From NCBI GenBank assembly GCA_964573105.1, contig CAZNIS010000013.1:37258-101257 (forward strand): 64,000 bases of DNA, in the 5' to 3' direction. Source of the DNA: CAKZSB01 sp964573105 (GTDB taxonomy: Bacteria > Pseudomonadota > Gammaproteobacteria > Granulosicoccales > Granulosicoccaceae). Below the pieces are notes generated by a model. That model saw only the letters and a program-made list of their open reading frames with translations. It was not told the origin of the DNA and ran no database searches. Position 1 is the stretch's first letter. Every line of letters starts with the position of its first letter. Made by a program: the position numbers and the translations under genes. This document shows, in pieces, positions 1 to 8,021 of this stretch.

Positions 1-1740
1 GTCACCGAAGATGATGCCGGTGCTGGCGGTGCAGCCACAGAAGATTCTGACGATCAGACTGACACAGAGAGCGTTACCGGCTCGACCGATGATGACTCCG
101 CAGCTGGCGGTGATCAGCCCGTTGGCAGTGATGATGCACCCGAAAGTGATCCCGGCAGCGAATCGGACGACTCGGGCAACGTGGATGATGCGGCCGACAG
201 CGACGATGCCTCTGATACTGACGACGCTCCTGTGGCTGATGACAGCGCCGGGAATACTGCTTCAGACGACACAGAAGACAATGCGCCGGTAAGTGATGCT
301 GATTCGTCGCCGCAACAGGACGACGCGCCAGAGCCGACAGGTGACCCGCCACCGGTCGAGACACCGGACAACGATGGCAATAACGATTCGGTCGTCGAGA
401 CACCAGATGAAAGCCTTGAGATTGTCTCGTTTGATGGGTCTGTTCCGGCTTTTCCCGGTGCCGAGGGCCATGGCGCGTCGGCGCGCGGCGGGCGTGGCGG
501 AATTGTCGTCAAGGTAACCAACCTGAATGACTCGGGCCCAGGCAGTTTGCGCGCTGCCATGATGATGACCGAGCCCAGAATGATTCTGTTTGAGGTGTCT
601 GGCACCATTGCGTTGCAACAGCAAATTCGACTCAAGGCGGCGAACAGCTATTTCACCATCGCGGGGCAGACAGCCCCCGGCGACGGCATCGCGATCAGAA
701 ATCACAAACTGGTGTTCGATGGGGTAACCGAAGGCATCGTGCGGCACCTGCGTCTGCGGCATGGCTGTGCCAGTAATTGCACCGTCGGCGTTGCCGACAA
801 TCTCACGCTGTTAGGCGACACCAGCCTGCTTATTTTCGATCACCTGTCGATGACCTGGGCAGAGGACGAGGTGATGGATGTCTGGGGTGATAACATTCGC
901 GACATCACGTTTCAGTGGTCGATGATGGGTGAGGGGACGGTGTTCTGTGTCGAGGGCGCGAGTCAGAATCTGGGGCCTTTGATTGGCGGCGGTGACGGCA
1001 TTCACAACGTCACCTTTGCCAATAATTTCATCGCTCACACCTGCTACCGTAACTTCATGCAGTCGGCCGGGCAGGTTAGTTTCGTCAATAACATGAGCTA
1101 CAACACCTTCAAGCTCGATTACAGTTTCTCGGTCCATCCACGGTCGACTGAACAGATCAGCGCTGATATCGTCGGGCACTACTTTCGCGAGGGCCCACAA
1201 ACTGATCGACGCAATTTGATCGATGTGATTAATGCTGTCGGCAGCGAGCCGCGACCGGCGGTGAGTCTTCACATTCAGGACGTGGCGCCGTTTACCGTGT
1301 CTGGCGATGTACACCCGTTTTTTCTCGACGACCCTTACTCGCTGGTATCCACGCGTAGTATTGGCTCGGATGTGTTGCCACGTTGGCAGCAGCGCAATCA
1401 ACCGCTGCCAGCGCCGCAGTTCCCGGTCAGCCGGGTGCCTTCATTCGATGTGCCGGATAAAATTCTGGGCTCGGTGGGAGCCAGCCTGCCGCGCCGGGAT
1501 GAAGTGGATCAGCGTCTGGTCGAAAGTTTTCACACGCTGCGGGGCTGGGAGAGTGTGAATCTGCGTCAGTATCCCGATTTACAGACGTATGATCTTCGCA
1601 TCGACAGTGATGACGATGGAATGCCGGACGACTGGGAGGTGAGTAATGGGCTCGATCCGTTTGATGGCAACGATCACGCCGGCGACATAGACAACGACGG
1701 CTACAGCAACATCGAAAACTTCATTAACAGCCTTCGATAG
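1..1740 (+). CDS. Secreted pectate lyase-like protein (5' end outside window)
   Basis: The frame is open from base 1, so the true start and any signal peptide lie upstream. The first ~120 codons are an Asp/Ser/Ala-rich acidic linker of low complexity. A right-handed beta-helix domain of the pectate lyase (PL1-like) type follows, opening with FPGAEGHGA and a Gly-rich GGRGG. It continues with LNDSGPGSLRAA, the TIAGQTAPGDGI motif and a run of short beta-strand rungs. The last ~45 residues (DSDDDGMPDDWE...DIDNDGYSN) are an Asp-rich calcium-binding module of the thrombospondin type 3 kind, common at the end of marine secreted polysaccharidases. Likely role: extracellular cleavage of pectin-like uronans. 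The exact substrate cannot be told from sequence. Confidence 0.85.
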   Translation, partial: VTEDDAGAGGAATEDSDDQTDTESVTGSTDDDSAAGGDQPVGSDDAPESDPGSESDDSGNVDDAADSDDASDTDDAPVADDSAGNTASDDTEDNAPVSDADSSPQQDDAPEPTGDPPPVETPDNDGNNDSVVETPDESLEIVSFDGSVPAFPGAEGHGASARGGRGGIVVKVTNLNDSGPGSLRAAMMMTEPRMILFEVSGTIALQQQIRLKAANSYFTIAGQTAPGDGIAIRNHKLVFDGVTEGIVRHLRLRHGCASNCTVGVADNLTLLGDTSLLIFDHLSMTWAEDEVMDVWGDNIRDITFQWSMMGEGTVFCVEGASQNLGPLIGGGDGIHNVTFANNFIAHTCYRNFMQSAGQVSFVNNMSYNTFKLDYSFSVHPRSTEQISADIVGHYFREGPQTDRRNLIDVINAVGSEPRPAVSLHIQDVAPFTVSGDVHPFFLDDPYSLVSTRSIGSDVLPRWQQRNQPLPAPQFPVSRVPSFDVPDKILGSVGASLPRRDEVDQRLVESFHTLRGWESVNLRQYPDLQTYDLRIDSDDDGMPDDWEVSNGLDPFDGNDHAGDIDNDGYSNIENFINSLR

Positions 1741-1776
1741 CGCGTATGCGTTCACGCCATACCAGGCGCTTTTTCA

Positions 1777-1967
1777 GTGGCTGTTCACAGTGCGTCTGTC
1801 GTGCACGGGGGTAGGAGTGTCCGGGGCGCGCAGCTGCACGGAACATACACGGGTATTTAGGTGCGGCCGGCCAGGTGCGGCCGGCCAGGTGCGGCCGGCC
1901 AGGTGCGACTGGCCAGGCTACGACCGACACCGCCCACGGGTGCGACCGGCGTGCTGTGAACAGCCAC
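1777..1967. repeat. Perfect 14-bp inverted repeat bracketing the tandem repeat
   Basis: GTGGCTGTTCACAG at 1777-1790 is the exact reverse complement of CTGTGAACAGCCAC at 1954-1967. The arms are 163 bp apart and enclose the 14-bp tandem repeat. This could be a remnant of a small mobile or palindromic element, but no target-site duplication is obvious. Confidence 0.7.
1861..1916. repeat. 14-bp tandem repeat, four units
   Basis: Three perfect copies of GTGCGGCCGGCCAG (1861-1874, 1875-1888, 1889-1902) are followed by a diverged fourth, GTGCGACTGGCCAG (1903-1916). Each unit contains the palindrome GGCCGGCC. The period is not a multiple of three, which argues against coding. Confidence 0.95.
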
Positions 1968-2036
1968 ATAGCGCGCAGTCGCGGATAGCGCGTAGGCAGG
2001 TAACGAATCAGTACCTGCCGATTCAGCCTGGCACTT

Positions 2037-2062
2037 GTGCAATCGGTGCCTCGTGATTGCAC
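2037..2062. promoter_or_regulatory. 8-bp inverted repeat upstream of the helicase
   Basis: GTGCAATC (2037-2044) and GATTGCAC (2055-2062) form a perfect inverted repeat with a 10-base spacer, about 60 bp before the helicase start. It could be an operator or a leader hairpin. It does not resemble a LexA box. Confidence 0.35.
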
Positions 2063-2123
2063 CGTTCGATCACGGCGCGTACACAGTATCGCAAGCTAGA
2101 ATTTCGCGATCGTCGGCAGTGAT

Positions 2124-4826
2124 ATGCTGTCGGTTAAATTCCATCCTGTCTTCCTGGCCCTGACTGCCTACTCTTCCACCTTCGTGAAAATAACCGGCAA
2201 GATCAATCCTGCCCGACCGGGGGATCTAACTGCGCAGTTGCGCCGCAAACGCAGACAGCAAGCTCAATCGCAGGCAGCTACCGATGCCACGCAGGCAGCG
2301 CCAAAACCGCCACCCGAGCTGCCGCCGGTGCCACACCAGCCGGTGGCAACGCTTGCCGATGCCATCGCGCGAACCGAACAATGGTACGCCGACAACCAGT
2401 GGCAGGTGTTCGACTATCAGCGCGATTCCTGGAACGCCTGGCACGAGGGGCGCTCGGGACTGATTCACTCACCGACCGGCAGTGGAAAGACGCTGGCCGC
2501 CTGGCTGGGCGCGGTGCAATCGGCATTGTTAAAGGAACGTGCGCCCACTGGTTTGCAGGTACTGTGGATCACACCGCTTCGCGCACTGGCTGCAGATACG
2601 CGTGAACAGTTGCAATCGGCTTCGCGCGCAATGCAAGCCGAGTTGCGCATCGAGACGAGAACCGGTGATACCAGCAGTTCGCACCGCAGCCGGCAGCGCA
2701 GCAAGCCACCGTTTGCGCTGATCACAACGCCGGAAAGTCTGTCGGTCATGCTGAGCTACGCCGACGGTGACAAGGGCTTTTCGCAGCTGCATACCGTGGT
2801 GGTGGACGAGTGGCACGAACTGCTCGGCAGTAAACGCGGCGTGCAGTTACAGCTGTGTCTGGCGCGGCTGCGCAAACAGAGTCCAGGGCTCAAGGTGTGG
2901 GGGGTGTCGGCCACGCTTGCCAACCTGCCACAGGCGATGGACGCGCTGATCGGCAGCGACAGCAACGGCGCGCTGATTTGCGGCGTTGTGCCGAAATCTG
3001 TTGTCGTGGAATCCATCCTGCCGGGTGATGATCAACGCTTTCGCTGGTCTGGCCACCTCGGTTTGCAGTTGGCAGAGCAAGTGATGTCGGTAGTCGGGCG
3101 CGGTGGGTCAACCCTGGTGTTCACCAATACCCGGGCTCAGGCGGAGTTGTGGTTTCAGGCGTTGGTGCAACTGCAGGAGCTGGCCGAAGATGAGATCGCT
3201 TTGCATCATGGCTCACTGGATCTGGCGCTGCGCCATCAGATCGAGCAAAGGCTGCGCGAAGGGCAACTGCGCTGTGTGGTGTGTACGTCATCGCTGGATC
3301 TTGGCGTCGATTTCAGCCCGGTTGACCAGGTCGTGCAGATCGGCAGCCCCAAGGGCGTTGCACGGCTGCTGCAACGGGCCGGTCGCAGCGGCCATCAGCC
3401 GGGCGCCGTGTCGCGCATCGTGTGTGTGCCCACCCATGCGTTTGAGCTGGTGGAGATCACCGCCGTTCGCAAGGCATTGGCTGAAAACCGCATTGAATCG
3501 CGGATAACACCGGCGTGTTGCCTGGACGTGCTTAGTCAGCACCTGGTGACAATTGCGATGGGCAGTGGCTTCACGGCTGATGATATGTACACCGAAGTGA
3601 CGTCCACTGCAGCCTTTGCCGCGCTGGGCGAATCGCAATGGCGCTGGGTGCTGGACTTTATCACCCGTGGTGGACAGGCCCTGAAGGGCTACCCGCAATA
3701 TCACAAGGTTATTGACGACAATGGCACCTATAAAGTCGTCAATAAAAGCATTGCGCAACGCCACCGTATGGCCATAGGCACGATTGTCAGCGACGCGCAG
3801 ATCAATATTGCTTTTCAACGTGGCAAGCGGCTGGGCAGCACGGAGGAGTCGTTTATTGCGCGCTTAAAGCCCGGTGATACGTTTCAGTTCGCCGGCCGCT
3901 ATCTTGAGCTGGTTCGTGTACGCGACATGACCGCGCAAGTAAAAAAGGCGAGCCGGAAACGTTCCACGGTGCCGCGCTGGCGCGGCACGCAGATGCCAAT
4001 CTCGACGCAGCTTGCCGACAGCGTCCTAGAGACCCTGACCGCGTGGCAGGAAAAGTCTATTGAGTCGCCGGAGTTGCAGTCCATCGACGATATGCTGCAA
4101 TTACAGCAGCGCTGGTCGACAATCCCGGGGCCTGATGATCTTTTGATTGAGTTTATAAAAACTCGTGAGGGTTACAGTCTTTTCTGTTTTCCGTTCGCGG
4201 GCCGGTTGGCGCACGAAGGCCTGGCGATGTTGCTGGCGTACCGTTTGTCACGGCAATTCCCGATGACGCTGAATCTGCAGATCAATGACTACGGACTGGA
4301 ATTGCAGTGTACGCAGCCGTTCGATGACTTCGTTGCGTTGGCCGAGGCTGAGCTTCGGCCGCTTTTTAGTACCGAGCATCTGGTCGATGACATACTGGCG
4401 TCGATTAACAGCGGTGAAATTGCACGCCGTCAATTTCGCGGCATCGCGCGCATTGCCGGTTTGGTGTTCAACGGTTACCCCGGAAAGTCCAAGTCGGCTA
4501 AACAGGTGCAGGCCTCCAGCGGTTTGATTTTCGATGTGCTGGAAAACTACGATGCTGACAATCTACTGCTCGAGCAAGCAAGGCGCGAGGTGCTCGAACA
4601 ACAGCTTGAATTGCGGCGCATCGAATCCTGTCTGCAAAGCATTGGCGATAAACGCTGGCGCATTATGCAACCCGAACGGCTGACGCCACTGGCGTTTCCG
4701 TTGTGGGCCGAGAGTGTGCAGGGGCAGACTTTCAGTTCAGAATCGTTCCAGGCCCGAATCACGAAAATGCTTGCGCAGCTTGAGAGCGCAGCGCAGCAAA
4801 CACTGGATCATGCCAGCGGTGACTGA
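2124..4826 (+). CDS. Ligase-associated DNA damage response DEXH-box helicase (Lhr-like)
   Basis: A 900-residue superfamily 2 helicase. Walker A is SPTGSGKT (residues 116-123), motif II is DEWH (228-231) within VVVDEWHEL, motif III is SATLAN, and motif VI is QRAGRSGHQPG. An Lhr-type C-terminal half follows. The downstream overlapping gene is PdeM, the usual partner of this helicase family. The usual ligase and exonuclease partners are absent here. The N-terminal ~90 residues, rich in Gln/Ala/Pro, are longer than I expect for the family and the ATG at 2124 has no good Shine-Dalgarno, so the real start may be further in. Role: ATP-dependent DNA unwinding in repair (family-based). Confidence 0.88.
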   Translation: MLSVKFHPVFLALTAYSSTFVKITGKINPARPGDLTAQLRRKRRQQAQSQAATDATQAAPKPPPELPPVPHQPVATLADAIARTEQWYADNQWQVFDYQRDSWNAWHEGRSGLIHSPTGSGKTLAAWLGAVQSALLKERAPTGLQVLWITPLRALAADTREQLQSASRAMQAELRIETRTGDTSSSHRSRQRSKPPFALITTPESLSVMLSYADGDKGFSQLHTVVVDEWHELLGSKRGVQLQLCLARLRKQSPGLKVWGVSATLANLPQAMDALIGSDSNGALICGVVPKSVVVESILPGDDQRFRWSGHLGLQLAEQVMSVVGRGGSTLVFTNTRAQAELWFQALVQLQELAEDEIALHHGSLDLALRHQIEQRLREGQLRCVVCTSSLDLGVDFSPVDQVVQIGSPKGVARLLQRAGRSGHQPGAVSRIVCVPTHAFELVEITAVRKALAENRIESRITPACCLDVLSQHLVTIAMGSGFTADDMYTEVTSTAAFAALGESQWRWVLDFITRGGQALKGYPQYHKVIDDNGTYKVVNKSIAQRHRMAIGTIVSDAQINIAFQRGKRLGSTEESFIARLKPGDTFQFAGRYLELVRVRDMTAQVKKASRKRSTVPRWRGTQMPISTQLADSVLETLTAWQEKSIESPELQSIDDMLQLQQRWSTIPGPDDLLIEFIKTREGYSLFCFPFAGRLAHEGLAMLLAYRLSRQFPMTLNLQINDYGLELQCTQPFDDFVALAEAELRPLFSTEHLVDDILASINSGEIARRQFRGIARIAGLVFNGYPGKSKSAKQVQASSGLIFDVLENYDADNLLLEQARREVLEQQLELRRIESCLQSIGDKRWRIMQPERLTPLAFPLWAESVQGQTFSSESFQARITKMLAQLESAAQQTLDHASGD

Positions 4827-5481
4827 GCGGGGAGTCGGTACACTACGAGTGGACTGTTGCGGTGAGGCGTTATCCCTGTTGCCGGATAAGCTCGTCTATT
4901 GGGCGGCGAAAAAAACGCTCTTTGCCGCCGATGTTCACGCCGGTAAGGAGCAGGCATTCAACCGCGCTGGCGTGCCCATACCGGCAGGTATTAGCGAGGA
5001 TACCTTTTCGCTGTTGATGGGAGCGGTTGATCAGACTGGTGCAGAGCGACTGGTGATACTGGGCGACCTGCTACACACCGTGCCCGACTTATCAGAAACC
5101 TGGCAGGTGCATTGGCAGTCAATGCTTGCCGCACGCGAGCAGCTGTGTACACAGGTCATTATCGGCAATCACGACAGTCTGGCGGCAAGGCGGCGACTGC
5201 TAGCGTCAGTGGAGTGGACAACCGAACTGCTCGACCCGCCGTTTGTCTGTCTGCACCAGCCGTGTGAAGATATGCGGGGTTTTGTTTTGGCTGGCCACAT
5301 TCATCCTGTCTGGCAATTATCGGTTGGCAAACGGCAACGCATTACAGCACCGGTATTCTGGTTTCAGCAACAGCTTGCCGTGCTGCCGGCCTTTGGATTG
5401 TTCACGGGTGGCTACCGGATCGAACGAAAAAAAACCGATCGACTGTACATGGTTGGGGAAGGTTGCGTCATCGAGGTGTAG
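4810..5481 (+). CDS. pdeM: Ligase-associated DNA damage response endonuclease PdeM
   Basis: A 223-residue calcineurin-like metallophosphoesterase. The metal ligands are visible in order: D41xH43 (ADVHAGKE), GD86 (LVILGDLLHT), GN120H121 (IIGNHDS) and GH163xH165 (LAGHIHP). The ATG at 4810 starts inside the last 17 bases of the helicase gene, which indicates translational coupling. An upstream GTG in the same frame would extend deep into the helicase and adds only arginine-rich shadow sequence. Length and motifs fit PdeM, the nuclease or phosphodiesterase working with the Lhr-like helicase and an ATP-dependent ligase. That ligase is not in this window. Confidence 0.88.
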   Translation: MPAVTERGVGTLRVDCCGEALSLLPDKLVYWAAKKTLFAADVHAGKEQAFNRAGVPIPAGISEDTFSLLMGAVDQTGAERLVILGDLLHTVPDLSETWQVHWQSMLAAREQLCTQVIIGNHDSLAARRRLLASVEWTTELLDPPFVCLHQPCEDMRGFVLAGHIHPVWQLSVGKRQRITAPVFWFQQQLAVLPAFGLFTGGYRIERKKTDRLYMVGEGCVIEV

Positions 5482-5515
5482 GATTGGGTAGTGATGGCAA
5501 CAATAGCTGATAGCA

Positions 5516-5884
5516 ATGGGAGAGAATGCTTTGATTGAGCGGATGCGCGGGGATTCACCGATTGGCAGAAGTCAGTCTTCGGCCTACGCTGATCTAGTCT
5601 GGAGTGTGGCGACGGCAAGCGATGAAAGCCTTGATCTTACCGGTCAGACAGCGCAAGCGCTGGCGGTGCTCGATAAAAACCTGCAGGATCTGGGTTCGGA
5701 CAAAACCCGAATAGTCTCCGCCCAGTTATTTATTGCCAACATTGACGACAAGCCAGTGATGGATCGTGTCTGGAACGAATGGATTGGGTCGGACCCCGCG
5801 CACTGGCCGCAGCGTGCCTGCCTGGGTGTCGACCTGGGCGGGCATTGGCTGATCGAAATTACGGTCACGGCGGTGCGTGAATAG
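5516..5884 (+). CDS. RidA/YjgF family protein
   Basis: A 122-residue small trimeric-type RidA domain. Family hallmarks are QTAQALAVLDKNL, GSDKTRIVSAQLF, the VWNEWIG segment and the terminal block QRACLGVDLGG followed by LIEITVTAV. The arginine in QRAC matches the residue that binds the carboxylate of imine/enamine substrates in deaminating RidA members. Probable role: hydrolysis of reactive enamine/imine intermediates in the cytoplasm. ATG 5516 has only a weak ribosome site, and ATG 5543 (MRGDSP) is a reasonable alternative. It lies 34 bp after pdeM on the same strand and may be co-transcribed without functional linkage. Confidence 0.85.
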   Translation: MGENALIERMRGDSPIGRSQSSAYADLVWSVATASDESLDLTGQTAQALAVLDKNLQDLGSDKTRIVSAQLFIANIDDKPVMDRVWNEWIGSDPAHWPQRACLGVDLGGHWLIEITVTAVRE

Positions 5885-5906
5885 ACAGCAGGGTTCAATC
5901 AGGTTG

Positions 5907-5930
5907 CGGGCAGCCGCCTGTGACTGCCCG
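5907..5930 (+). terminator. GC-rich hairpin between convergent genes
   Basis: CGGGCAG (5907-5913) pairs with CTGCCCG (5924-5930), followed by TTTAGT. It lies just after the RidA stop and before the stop of the minus-strand SnoaL-like gene. The short T-run makes it a weak intrinsic terminator candidate. Confidence 0.4.
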
Positions 5931-5945
5931 TTTAGTCATATGGCG

Positions 5946-6356
5946 TCAAGCCCATCCCAATTGCCGCATGGCTTGCGTGTCATTCCATATTTTGGTCATG
6001 TGTCGAATCTTTCCGTCGCTGAACTGCATCGAGTAGACATACTCTGAAGCCACAGTCTTGCCGGTCGGTGGTACCGGCCCTTCACCTGTTTGTGTGCCAT
6101 GAAACACACCAAACGCGATGGCAGTGTCGCGTGCTTCATCGAATGCCATGGCCTTGAGTTCGTAGTGTCCATCGGGGACTGGACCGAATAGGTCCTTCAT
6201 CCAGTCACAATAGGCTGACAAGGTGGTTACTTCTGCCAATGCGTCTGCCTGGCAGGAAAAACCGGCATCCGGGTGACACCATTGGCTGCATGCGTCCCAG
6301 CCTTTGCCAGTCTCGCAGGCATCGAAAAAGAGGCTGGCTGATTCTTGATTAGACAT
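5946..6356 (-). CDS. SnoaL-like / NTF2-fold protein
   Basis: 136 residues beginning MSNQESASLFFDACETGKGW, a typical opening of SnoaL-like ester-cyclase or nuclear-transport-factor-2-fold proteins. The middle contains LSAYCDWMKDLFGPVPDGHYELKAM and the end SDGKIRHMTKIWNDTQAM, the usual final strand and helix of the fold. The ATG at 6356 is preceded by an AAGGGA-type ribosome site on the minus strand. No signal peptide or catalytic residues can be assigned. Such proteins range from polyketide cyclases to stress proteins of unknown activity. It is divergent from the sulfatase gene. Confidence 0.75.
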   Translation of the reverse strand: MSNQESASLFFDACETGKGWDACSQWCHPDAGFSCQADALAEVTTLSAYCDWMKDLFGPVPDGHYELKAMAFDEARDTAIAFGVFHGTQTGEGPVPPTGKTVASEYVYSMQFSDGKIRHMTKIWNDTQAMRQLGWA

Positions 6357-6525
6357 GCGTATGATCCCTTTGTTGTTGGTCGAGCTAATCCTGCAGCGCT
6401 TGATCTTAATCAGGGCTCCAGCCGCTGTCAAAGTGCCTGCCGGCGAAGAACGCAAGCGTCGGCTGAATTGCAACGACGCTTGCGGCAGCGTAGCCTGATT
6501 GCACTATCGAAGACGAGGGCAATCG

Positions 6526-7986
6526 ATGCAGCTCGACAATCAGTCCAGTGCCAATCTGTTGATCATCATTTCCGATGAACATCGCAAGGATGCGATGGGG
6601 TGTGCCGGTCACCCGATGGTGCAGACGCCCAACCTGGATCGCCTGGCCGCACGCGGCACACATTTTACCAATGCATACACACCGTCACCCATGTGCGTGC
6701 CGGCTCGCGCCAGTCTCGCCTGTGGAGACTACGTTCACCGCACCGCTTACTGGGACAGTGCCACACCCTATGATGGTGCGCGACGAAGCTGGATGCGGCA
6801 GCTGCGTGACACTGGCGTGCCTGTGACGTCGATCGGTAAATTGCACTTTAGATCTGGACAGGATGACAACGGCTTTAGCAATGAGATCCTGCCAATGCAT
6901 GTGGTTGACGGCATCGGTTGGCCGATTGGTTTGCTGCGGCAGAATTTGCCACCTTATCCGCAGGCGGCAGAGCTTGCCGCCGATGTTGGTATGGGCACAA
7001 GCACCTATACCGACTACGATCTGGACATTACGGCCGCGGCTGAATCGTGGCTGCAACACCGTGACGTGCAGCCGTGGGCAGCGTTTGTCTCACTGGTGAG
7101 TCCGCACTATCCGCTGACCTGTCCGGAAGAATTTTATCGTTTGTATAACGTTAATGACATTCCACTGCCCGTCGGCTACAACGAGCACACGTCCCCGCAG
7201 CACAGCGAGCTGCAGAACATCGCCGGTTTCTATTGTTACAACCAGTACTTCGATGAAAAGAAGACGCGCGAGGCGATCGCTGCCTATTTTGGCCTGACCA
7301 GTTTTATGGACAACTGTGTCGGGCGGATACTGGCAGCGCTTGAGGCGAATGGGCAGGCGGAGAATACCGTGGTTGTCTACGTGTCCGATCACGGCGATAT
7401 GCTCGGCGATCAGGGCTACTGGACCAAACAGGTGATGTATGAGCAATCGGTCGGGGTGCCGATGATCATGGCGGGTCCGGGTGTGCCAAGCGGCAGTCGC
7501 TGCGCTACTGCGGCATCATTAATCGATCTGGCGGCAACCGCGATGGATGTCTGTGCGGTCGAGCACGACCAGCACAGTCGCGCGTTGCAGGGTATCTCCC
7601 TGCGAGAAATTGCCTGCCAGGCGGACGATTCAGAGCGCACCATACTCAGCGAGTATCACGACGGTGGATCGACCACTGGCACATTTATGGTGCGCTGGCA
7701 GAACTGGAAGTATGTGCACTACGTCGGCCATGCACCACAGCTTTTTGATTTGCAATCCGACCCGGATGAACGATGCGATCTTGGCACCCGGACTGACGAT
7801 GCCGATATTCTGGAAGTCATTGCAGAAGGCGAACGCAGACTCAGAGCGATCTGTGATCCTGACGCGGTGAACGTTCGTTGTTTCGCCGATCAGAAGAAAC
7901 GTATCGCGGCACTCGGCGGAGAGGCCGCCTGCCTGGACGCTGCTGTGTTTAACCACACGCCGTCGCCTAACGAACGGCGTCCGTAA
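6526..7986 (+). CDS. Type I sulfatase (formylglycine-dependent)
   Basis: 486 residues in the alkaline-phosphatase fold. The sulfatase signature C57-V-P-A-R61 in SPMCVPARASL marks the cysteine converted to formylglycine by a maturase not in this window. Metal-binding blocks are SDEHRKDAMG (residues 16-25) and VSDHGDML. The chosen ATG at 6526 has GAGGG ten bases upstream. No signal peptide is evident, so a cytoplasmic enzyme acting on an imported sulfate ester (choline-sulfate type) is plausible, though the substrate is not identifiable. It is divergently transcribed from the SnoaL-like gene, sharing a 169-bp promoter region. Confidence 0.85.
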   Translation: MQLDNQSSANLLIIISDEHRKDAMGCAGHPMVQTPNLDRLAARGTHFTNAYTPSPMCVPARASLACGDYVHRTAYWDSATPYDGARRSWMRQLRDTGVPVTSIGKLHFRSGQDDNGFSNEILPMHVVDGIGWPIGLLRQNLPPYPQAAELAADVGMGTSTYTDYDLDITAAAESWLQHRDVQPWAAFVSLVSPHYPLTCPEEFYRLYNVNDIPLPVGYNEHTSPQHSELQNIAGFYCYNQYFDEKKTREAIAAYFGLTSFMDNCVGRILAALEANGQAENTVVVYVSDHGDMLGDQGYWTKQVMYEQSVGVPMIMAGPGVPSGSRCATAASLIDLAATAMDVCAVEHDQHSRALQGISLREIACQADDSERTILSEYHDGGSTTGTFMVRWQNWKYVHYVGHAPQLFDLQSDPDERCDLGTRTDDADILEVIAEGERRLRAICDPDAVNVRCFADQKKRIAALGGEAACLDAAVFNHTPSPNERRP

Positions 7987-8021
7987 CCGATGGCACACCG
8001 GCTATGTGGCCCCACATTCCC

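Larger units (their letters stand above)
1741..2123. other. Repeat-rich intergenic spacer without a credible gene
   Basis: This 383-bp gap lies between the lyase stop and the helicase start. Its short open frames look like shadows of GC-rich repeats. It holds a 14-bp tandem repeat and two inverted repeats, listed separately. No clear sigma-70 promoter is visible. Confidence 0.6.
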
